From NCBI GenBank assembly GCA_021292105.1, contig CM037867.1, positions 15,204,928 to 15,268,927 on the forward strand: 64,000 bases of DNA, in the 5' to 3' direction. Shown here in pieces: positions 56,920 through 64,000 of the stretch (its first letter is position 1; every line of letters begins with the position of its first letter). The position numbers and the translations under genes are program-made. The notes beneath the pieces were generated by a model that ran no database searches, was not told the DNA's origin, and worked only from the letters and a program-made list of their open reading frames with translations. Source of the stretch: Anadara kagoshimensis. Taxonomy: Eukaryota; Mollusca; Bivalvia; Arcoida; Arcidae.

Positions 56920-57215
56920 AATTTCAAACCTGCTTTTTTTTATTTTAAACATTTAACATGTAAACCAAAAATCATAAATTGCATTAATTTATGTTAAAAC
57001 ATTGAAATTCAAACCTGTGTTCTTTTTTATTTCAAAAATAAACCTTTCTAAATTTAACATATTAACCCAAAGTTATAAACTTCATAAATTTATGTTAAAA
57101 CATTGAAATTCAAACCTACTCTTTTTTATTTCAAAATCTCAAATTAAAACCTTTCTGAATTTAACATATTAACCCAGAATTATAAATTGGATTAATTTAT
57201 GTTAAAGCATTGGAA
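56920..57215. repeat. ~105-bp tandem repeat, three copies
   Basis: TTTCAAACCTGC or TTCAAACCTGTG, TTTTTTATTTCAAA, CTTTCTAAATTTAACATATT, AACCCA, TTATAAA and TTAATTTATGTTAAAACATT recur in order three times with diverged sequence. Confidence 0.8.
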
Positions 57216-57287
57216 TTTGTCTGTTACACCTGAACATGTTTTTATTTATTTGTAAATAAGTAGGTGAGAAATGCTACTTTACATGAT

Positions 57288-57480
57288 ATAGGCAAACAAC
57301 ATTGACCTGTCTGCTTGACCTTTCATCAGGAATGCTCATGTAGGAAGATTCACCCAATCCATTGGTAGTGTTAGGATTCACAGTTAGTTATAATATATAC
57401 ACAATGCAAATGATATGTGTCCTCATTACGTAGACAAAATAAACATGTGAGCTCTTTACATAAATTTACAGGTTATTGTC
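57288..57480. mobile_element. MITE-1, right end missing
   Basis: TATAGGCAAACAACATTGAC, TGTCTGCTTGACCTTTCATC, GGTAGTGTTAGGATTCACAG and GTAGACAAAATAAACATGTG follow the family order; the right inverted repeat is absent. Confidence 0.75.
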
Positions 57481-57734
57481 GTTTGTCTATTCCAAGTTGT
57501 TTGGAAAATTTCAAACTTTGTGAAATCAACAAGATTAGCCATGCCGGTATTCAGATAATACTTTGCCAAAATCCTAAATCGGATGAGTGGAGGATACTTT
57601 GGTGACAAGCTAGCTGCTAGCTTTAATTGGTCATACCTTGATCTTAAGAAAATTTTGGACATTGTTGAAATTGACTAGACTATCATTGCAGGTATTCTGA
57701 GAATACTTTGACAAAGATTACCTAGATATTTGAT

Positions 57735-58020
57735 GGCAATATCAGCGAAATTACTAATACATTGACAAAAATCGGACAAGATTATGTAGATATTTGCAGG
57801 CAATATCAGCGAGATTACCAATACATTGACAAAAATCGGACAAGATTATGTAGATATTTGCAGGCAATATCAGCGAGATTACCAATACATTGACAAAAAT
57901 CGGACAAGATTATGTAGATATACGCAGGCAATATCAGCGAGATTACCAATACATTGACAAAAAACAGGCAAGATTATGTAGATATTTGAAGGATACTTCA
58001 GTGACAATATCAGCAAGATT
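57735..58020. repeat. 64-bp tandem repeat, about 4.5 copies
   Basis: Units at 57735, 57799, 57863 and 57927: GGCAATATCAGCGAGATTAC, CAATACATTGACAAAAATCG, GACAAGATTATGTAGATATT, TGCA. The flanking ~60 bp on both sides are diverged units. Confidence 0.92.
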
Positions 58021-58327
58021 TTGTCATTAATAATATCTGAAAATGATAAGGTGTCATTTTGAAGGATTTAGTGAGATAGATCTAGTTAATACTCACAGAA
58101 ATGTTGACAGATAAACATGTAATTACCCCTATATAGATACAATAAATAATGACATTTAAGATTATTTTTATCAATACAAATAATTATTATCAGTTTATTT
58201 TGATTATGTGTTTGTTTGTTGTGTTTGTTTATCAGGTAGTTGGTGTTTCAATTGGACATAAGTTATTTTGAGTCATAATAATGCTGTCTCATTTCGTTTA
58301 ATTTGAAGATAAACACAAAATATTAGA

Positions 58328-58558
58328 TATAGGTAAACAACATCGACCTGTCCACTTGACATTCCTTTAGGAATATTCATATGGAAGGATTCAACCAATA
58401 CATGGGTATTGTTAGGATTCGCAGTTGATTATATATATATATATATATATATTGTAAGACACTGATTAGTATACAAAATAAGCATGTCTGATCCTTATGG
58501 TCCATAATAAATTTTTAAATTAAAGGTTAAGCAGACAAGTCAATGTTGTTTGCCTATA
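58328..58558. mobile_element. MITE-1 copy, both ends intact
   Basis: TATAGGTAAACAACATCGAC and GTCAATGTTGTTTGCCTATA ends, AACCAATACATGGGTATTGT inner arm, and a (TA)n run of about 24 bp in the centre. 58588-58740 beyond it is the dispersed repeat that seeded the 51.5-kb array (AGTAAAACCCCATTATAATG). Confidence 0.88.
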
Positions 58559-58871
58559 CCAGATTGTCTTCTGTAATGTTATACATAGATAGTAAAACCC
58601 CATTATAATGCACCTCAATATCTATGCCACCTCACTTATCGCCACCCTATTTTGAAGTTCCAAAATCATTTCTTCTATGTTTTTCTTATGAGGAAGCCAA
58701 ACAAACCCCTTTATAATGCCAAAATGTGACTGTTAAAAGGTTGCAATGAATCAAGGTTTTCCTGTTATTAAAATGCTTTGAAAATATGAGCAATCTTTAC
58801 TCAGATATTTTTGTTTCACCAAATTTTTGTTTCACCAAATTTTTGTTACAATATCCTGAAAATATCAGCGT

Positions 58872-59377
58872 GAGTTGAGTAGTAGTGATGTTTCATGTCC
58901 CAGTCAAGAATATTTCACTTATATCGAGACATCCCCAGCTATAGGTAAAGGTGCAGAAATTTTGCCTGTGTGTTGTGCTGATGGCATTATACAGCAAGTT
59001 TCTTTGGTTCAAACCAACAACCTCCCACTTACGGAGCAAGCACTCTACCAACTGAGCTAGTGCAGTGATTTAAAAGATATAGAGTTGAGTTGAGTAATAG
59101 TGTTTAACATCCCAGTCAAGAATATTTCACTTATATCGAGACGTTGCCAGCTATAGGCAAAGGTGAAGAAATTTTGCCTGTGCATTGCGCTGATGGCATA
59201 AAACAGCAGGGTTCTTTAGCCTGCCAAGCCCACCATGACACAGGACCTCGTTTATTTTAAGTTCCCATCCGAAAGAATCGTGACTTTCATTTCGTAATGC
59301 CGAGTGCTTGGCGAAAGAACAGTCACTACCCACTTTCAAATCTTGGGTCAAACCCAGCCGGGGATCGAACCCACGAT
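58872..59377 (-). mobile_element. two SINE-A copies, reverse, one internally deleted
   Basis: 58872-59070 keeps the tail (GTCCCAGTCAAGAATATTTC) and head (TACCAACTGAGCTAGTGCAG) but lacks the body between TTCTTTGG and TTCAAACCAACAACCTCC. 59083-59377 keeps tail and body (AGAATCGTGACTTTCATTTC) but stops in the B-box region (GGGGATCGAACCCACGA) and so lost its A box. Confidence 0.85.
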
Positions 59378-59384
59378 TTTATTA

Positions 59385-59850
59385 CATTTTTAAAAACTAC
59401 CTTCTGCCTTTTAAATTGGGAAAATTTGAAGTTCTGAAATACAGTAAACTACATAGTGACATGCTTGCAATAGCTTAGGATCCTGGCATCAAAGATGGTA
59501 TATTATGACAATATCTAGTACTGTATAGTTGTTTAATTCTGTAGGGATAAAATTTCGCGGTTCAGACACTAAAACTTATTCACGGGTATAAAATTTTGCA
59601 GTGCAGTAGCCCAGTGTTGACAATTTTCTGTCCGGATTATCTGAGTCTAGATTTAATGAATTTAACATGAAAATATTCACTTGGTATTTAATTTCATGCT
59701 TTAAAGTCAAACTGTGAATATGGTGAAATAGAATCCTTAGTGAATAAAAGCAACTATACAGTATATCACTGTTGCTTCGGGAATTTTAGTGAATTGAAAA
59801 ATTGGGTAAATTTTGTCATTTTTCACTAGGGGAAACTACCTTTATTCGGT
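59385..59850 (-). mobile_element. inverse relative of 43285-43435, with a 330-bp interior
   Basis: AAACTACCTTCTGCCTTTTA on the left and GGGGAAACTACCTTTATTCG on the right match the two ends of 43285-43435 in reverse. Here they enclose about 330 bp more, with TAAAATTTCGCGGTTCAGAC and a second TATAAAATTTTGCAG. The shorter copy is probably a deletion derivative, or this copy received an insert. Confidence 0.6.
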
Positions 59851-60944
59851 AGAGATCACAATACTATTTTTGGCATATCAAAATATACCTCTGTTATGAA
59901 GCAAAACCAAATCAGCAGTTTACATAGTATAGTTTTGTAGATTTTCCTTTGAGAGTTTCAATTTTGTTAAAAACATATTGGTTTTTAATGAATCAATAAA
60001 GAATTTTATGATTTATGTGACAATACTTTTAATTTAATTACGATGTTATTATGTCATAATTTGGATTTATCTTCACTCGGGATTTAAAATTTAAACATAA
60101 AAAACATATCACAAAAGAGATTTCCATCAAAATATTCAGGAGTGAAAAAAACCACCCCATGCCTCTCATACACAAGTGGCTTCTCTTCATAGAACTACAA
60201 GCATGAAACGATCAACACGGTCACAATTAATGGTCGGGAGACAAGCTTTACATAAATCAAATTGACAGTCTATCCATTGCCGTTATCCAGGAGGGCGGCC
60301 ATGTTGATTTATTGATTTAATTAATGGCTGTATCATTTTCTATTTAATCCCCTGAAGATAGATAGCTTCGATGTAACAATTTTGATTGAAATATAATATA
60401 ACACCATTGGGAGGTAATATGCTTGATAACTTGTAAAGTTACTCGTCAGCTCAATATAAGATTGAATATCTTGTCAACAGCATTGTATATGGGGAAAATG
60501 ATGATGCCGCAACAACCAACTATTTCTGAAATTCAATCAAAAACATGGTAGAAAATAGCTTTTATGTCGTGTCGTTAAATATCTTGTATTTTCAGTAATA
60601 AATGTTGCTAACGGCAACATATTTAACATGATTCTGGTTAGAAATCGATGGAAAACATTGATTTTACTGTTATACTTGATAATTACTATTTAATAGATTA
60701 ACCTTAGCAGGTCTCAACAAAAAAAAACATGTCGTACGCGATTGATTAGACATCTCCGTGGGTGTCAAGGCCAATAACTGGCCGAAAGCTTTTGATCATT
60801 AGCCATTCTTGTTAATAATTAAAGCAAATTTCTATTTTTTGAAAGGTTAAACACACATGTGATTACAGTAAGGATAAAAATGACTACTGTAGATTTATAT
60901 TTTAATTTTGTTTCCTGAGGGAAAAAGTTCATTCAATAGTGGAT

Positions 60945-61275
60945 AAAAATGACCTTGACTTTATGATTATCACCTTCTGTAAAATGAACCTGACATTATG
61001 ATTATCATCCTCTGTAAAATGACCTTGACATTATGAGTATCACCCTCTGTAAAATGACCTTGACATAATGATTATCATCTTTCATGAAATGACCTTGGCA
61101 TTAGATAATCTACCTGGGTAAAAGGGTGTTGGCATTAGTTAATCTACGTCTGTAAAATTACCTTGAGAATAGATCTCTTTCTGTAAAAAGGGGTTTGACA
61201 TTAGTTAATTTCTTTCTGTTAAAATAACCTTGACATTGGATGGATAATCTACCTTTGTAAAATTACCTTGATAAT
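60945..61275. repeat. ~36-bp repeat carrying TGACCTTGA
   Basis: AATGACCTTGACATTATGAT plus TATCAYCCTCTGTAAA, about nine copies, diverging toward the right. TGACCTTGA is exact at 60950, 61020 and 61055. Confidence 0.85.
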
Positions 61276-61769
61276 TTTTAATATACATTTATATACATAG
61301 ACATTTAAAGTTTGATAAAAGTCGGCAAATCTTTATACTTGTAAACTATAACCTTAAACTTATTTTTTCTGATATTTTTAAATTTTAATTGATTGGCTTT
61401 ATTTAGACTATTTCATGAATTTTTGTACTTTAATTGGTATCTTCACATTTTCAAAAGTTCAGCCAAGAATGGCAGCTTTCAATGTCAGCTTATCTTACCA
61501 ATGATAATTATCTTTATAGCAGCAGTATTAACTATATAATGAAGCAACATCACAGAAATGTCATGGCAACCTTTATCATTTCCTGTTTTCCATTAAAATT
61601 GAAGGATGTCTCGAAAGTCTAATGAACCTGATGCAACAATATTCTATGTATTCATTGATTGACATGAATATGTCATTGGTGTTTAAGATCTTTTAGGGCA
61701 GGATAAATTGGTTATCGATGGATTAATTTAGCATACCAGTCGAGTACATTTGACATACACTGAGTTGTT

Positions 61770-61995
61770 AAAGGGGCCTTCAGGTGGTCAAATGGTCTGA
61801 AGTGCACAATGGATAACAGAGCCTCCCACCACCTAGCTTTGAATCCTAGAAAGGTCTGTTCAGTTTGATTGCCAACAGTTGGCGGTTCAAATTCTCCTGG
61901 TGTTCTGGATTCCTAGAAAAAACCAACTAGATATAGGTGATATACGGTAACCTTGACTCGGGCTAAAACTCCATAAGTACTCCACTTCACTCTCA
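61770..61995 (+). mobile_element. SINE-C copy, degraded
   Basis: GGTGGTCAAATGGTCTGAAG, GCCTCCCACCACCTAGCTTT, TTGATTGCCAACAGTTGGCG and ACTCCATAAGTACTCCACTT. A poly-A run follows at 62081-62110. Confidence 0.6.
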
Positions 61996-62324
61996 CAGTC
62001 ACAGTAAATGCATACATACATTGTTGGTGGCTTTCTCTATGATTGATTGGTTCTTTCATATCCACAATTTTTTGCTATTTTCAAAAAAAAAAAAAATAAA
62101 TAAAAAAAAATACTTGACAAAAATCAACACAGCCACCAACACAACCCAATACAAGTTAATGAGAAATAGTCAAACAAAACAAAGAAAGACATATTGGGAC
62201 TAAATTGATTATAAAACTCCCGACTCTGATTAACTATATTTCACTTTTTTTCAACCAATGGGTTGTAGGTACATAAAAGGTCCATTATAGAGGTGTTGCT
62301 CTACATCAGGACATAGTATAAATT

Positions 62325-62521
62325 ACAATCAAACTTGCTTTAAAGACAACCTTTATAGAAGTGTCACTTACTTTTAAAGGCCCGATAAATTTTATCCCAA
62401 TCGTTCTTAATCCATGTTATTTGAACCAATATTTAAGATATATACATGTCGAAGGGCCACATTTCCAGAAGGTCCACTTTTACAGGTTCTCTTGGGTGCA
62501 TGACACTATAAATAGGTTTGA
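62325..62521 (-). mobile_element. MITE-2 copy, reverse
   Basis: ACAATCAAACTTGCTTTAAA, GATAAATTTTATCCCAATCG, TGTTATTTGAACCAATATTT, CCACTTTTACAGGTTCTCTT and ATAAATAGGTTTGAT. More diverged than the other copies. Confidence 0.7.
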
Positions 62522-62580
62522 TGTATGTTCAAAAAAGAACATGTATATTGATATTTTTTTAAGAAATCACATTCTGATCA

Positions 62581-62699
62581 TGGTATTTCAAGGGGTGATG
62601 AAAGATAGTGTGGCACGCGCCAAAGTCGACGAAGGGCAAAGTCTTTCATTTTGAATTTGACACATGCCACATCATCTTTCATTACCCCTTGAAATACCA
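62581..62699. repeat. 35-bp-arm hairpin
   Basis: TGGTATTTCAAGGGGTGATG (62581) to GTGTGGCA pairs with TGCCACAT (62665) to CCCCTTGAAATACCA (62699) with about three mismatches around a 49-bp loop. It lies 300 bp before MOCOS exon 2. Confidence 0.88.
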
Positions 62700-63002
62700 T
62701 GGGCAGAAATGTCATTTCTTATATTTACAATTCTTTCTTTTAATAAATATTTTGTACCTTGGCGCTATTTTTTCCATATTTGCTTTTTTAGCCATGCGAG
62801 ATTGGCATGTCTCACATGACCACGCGACCCCCTGTGTAGAACATGACATAATATTGCGGGAAAATTGATACACATCTAGGGTCATGACCCCCATTGTCTT
62901 TCATTGATAATTGCAATACAATTGCTTCTGTATGTTTCATCGAAGACAGGTACAGTCATATTGTAAATATAATGTAATAATATTAATCATTGATATTTTC
63001 AG

Positions 63003-63159
63003 GTACTACGTATGTGGATCATGTAGGGACAACTCTGTATAGTAGAAGTCAGATAGAGGCTTACCATAAAGATTTGTTGTCTAATCTCTATGGCAACCCA
63101 CACAGTAGAAGTCAGAGTAGTAGATTATCAACAGACCTGATAGATCAAGTTAGATACAG
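63003..63159 (+). CDS. MOCOS: molybdenum cofactor sulfurase, exon 2
   Basis: Residues 29-80 and two bases of codon 81. It encodes GTTYVDHVGTTLYSRSQIEA, then YHKDLLSNLYGNPHSRSQSS and RLSTDLIDQVRY. The Y.DH.GTTL.S and YGNPHS motifs are the N-terminal signature of MOCOS and related NifS-like class-V PLP enzymes, which take sulfur from L-cysteine. The acceptor is ATTTTCAG|GT and the donor ATACAG|GTTAGA. No stop or frameshift. Confidence 0.95.
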
Positions 63160-63626
63160 GTTAGAGTAATTAACATGAGTTAACTAAATCTTGATTCAAA
63201 CGTGTTTTAATGATAAAGGAAAAAGGTTCTTAAAATGTTCCCTGGACAATAATACAAACTATACATCTTGTAGCTTTCCATCTCTGGTCAGTCACATTAA
63301 AGAAGTGGATAATACAAAACTGAGTTATTCACATTGCCAAGTTTTCCACATTTCTGAGTTTCTTTCAACCCTTGTGGCTAAATCATCTGAAGTGTGTTTA
63401 TAGATCACCTTCTTGGTTCAAATGCCATTTGGTCTGAACCTGATGTGAGAAAGTTAGTTAATCAGCTTGCCAAAGATCAATTTTCTACAGGTACTCTATT
63501 TTCCTTAACCATCTCAGAATTGACTGCCTCATTATAAGTTAAAGAATCTTGACTGGGGTGTAAAACACTGTTACAAGTTTCATCATTTTGTATGTGTTAG
63601 TTATAGAGGTCTTTTCTTTTTTTTAG
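63160..63626 (+). other. MOCOS intron 2 with a SINE-C
   Basis: A 467-bp GT-AG intron with a strong polypyrimidine tract (CTTTTCTTTTTTTTAG). 63385-63580 is a plus-strand SINE-C (GATGTGAGAAAGTTAGTTAA, GCTTGCCAAAGATCAATTTT, AAAGAATCTTGACTGGGGTG), filling almost half the intron. Confidence 0.85.
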
Positions 63627-64000
63627 AATTCTAAAGCATTTCAATACAAATCCAGATAAATATAGTGTAGTGTTTACATCAGGATGTACAGCAGCTCTAA
63701 AACTTATAGCAGAGACCTTCACCTTTGACCTTGAAGCAGAAGATACATCTGACCTTGAAACTAGTCAAAATGACCTTGAAACTAGTCAAAATGACCTTGA
63801 TACTAGTCAAAATGACCTTGATACTAGTCAAAATGACCATGGAAATAGTCACTTGAAGATTGAGCTTAGTCAAAGAAATAAAGCTGGACATGAAAATAAA
63901 CAAAATATTCAATTTATAGAATCTGGTTCCCATGGTGATGAAAAGACAAACAAGAAAGGTTGTTTTTGCTATCTGCTGGATAACCATACTTCAGTGCAAG
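63627..64000 (+). CDS. MOCOS: molybdenum cofactor sulfurase, exon 3 (5' part)
   Basis: Residues 81-205, running off the window. It starts RILKHFNTNPDKYSVVFTSG, CTAALKLIAETF, matching the family's '.VIFT.G.TAALKL.AE.F' block of the PLP-binding fold, and ends in GCFCYLLDNHTSVQ, matching the conserved FCYL.D.HTSV. Between these (residues 113-192) is a long acidic, polar insert including five heptads (NDLETSQ type, residues 122-156) and a lysine/asparagine-rich stretch. Vertebrate MOCOS has only a short loop here, from memory. The PLP lysine and the C-terminal MOSC domains lie beyond the window. The frame is open to the edge, so the gene looks functional. Confidence 0.95.
63748..63852 (+). repeat. 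21-bp coding minisatellite in MOCOS exon 3
   Basis: Five units of 21 bp at 63748, 63769, 63790, 63811 and 63832: AATGACCTTGAWACTAGTCA A. The first starts TCT and the last is diverged (GACCATGGAAATAGTCAC). The preceding TTTGACCTTGAAG (63724) may be a remnant half unit. The period keeps the frame. Confidence 0.95.

Larger units (their letters stand above)
41564..63002 (+). other. MOCOS intron 1, about 21.4 kb
   Basis: GT at 41564-41565 and AG at 63001-63002 (preceded by TTGATATTTTC) bound the intron. Phases agree: exon 1 ends after base 1 of a codon and exon 2 supplies two bases. The intron is filled with SINEs, MITEs and tandem arrays listed separately. Stretches without any recognisable element include 41600-42280, 44331-45555, 48010-48770, 55405-56915 and 59860-60940. 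Confidence 0.85.

Overview
This is AT-rich animal nuclear DNA, roughly one third G+C by eye, with almost no long open reading frames, GT-AG introns and a very high load of short dispersed and tandem repeats. The tRNA-headed SINEs with tails near GACATTAAACACCATTACTC, the many palindromic MITEs and the one recognisable gene suggest a lophotrochozoan, most likely a mollusc and perhaps a bivalve. That placement is inference. I see no bacterial-style gene, operon, CRISPR array, rRNA or functional tRNA.

The firm gene is the 5' part of a molybdenum cofactor sulfurase (MOCOS) on the + strand. Exon 1 is 41479-41563, exon 2 is 63003-63159, and exon 3 starts at 63627 and runs off the window. Splice phases match, and the joined protein has the family's N-terminal NifS-like landmarks. 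Intron 1 is about 21.4 kb. Exon 3 holds an in-frame 21-bp minisatellite that adds five acidic heptads to the protein. Two weaker coding candidates are a pair of minus-strand exons ending at 13094 and an orphan frame at 18239-18631.

Everything else is repeats. Labels here are mine. SINE-A has a 'TAGCTCAGTTGGTAGAG' head. SINE-B has a 'TGGCCTAATGGATAAG' head and a CAACC tail. SINE-C has a body with 'GAGAAAGTTTGTCAGTT' and shares the SINE-A tail. MITE-1 has TATAGGCAAACAACATTGACC ends (given here in two parts: TATAGGCAAAC, then AACATTGACC). MITE-2 has ACAGTCAAACCTGT ends. MITE-3 has TACAGTACAGACCTG ends. MITE-4 has CTGTAGGAACCACTGTGAC ends. MITE-5 has GGCTCCAGTTTCAC ends. MITE-6 has a GGAAGGTCCAGGACC motif.

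Layout: 0-5 kb holds tandem arrays and SINE-C copies; 5-12 kb MITEs, hairpins and SINE-A; 13-13.6 kb the minus-strand exon candidates; 16-17 kb and 24 kb SINE-B nested in SINE-C; 18-21.4 kb nested MITEs and a 16 x 45-bp array; 22-40 kb mixed SINEs and arrays; 40.5-41.5 kb the probable MOCOS promoter; 41.5-63 kb MOCOS intron 1 with further repeats, including a 0.9-kb array at 51.5 kb and an ATC microsatellite at 53.3 kb.

A theme runs through the window: several tandem arrays were seeded by pieces of dispersed elements (20551, 37019, 51490, 53222), so local amplification of transposon fragments seems active in this genome.
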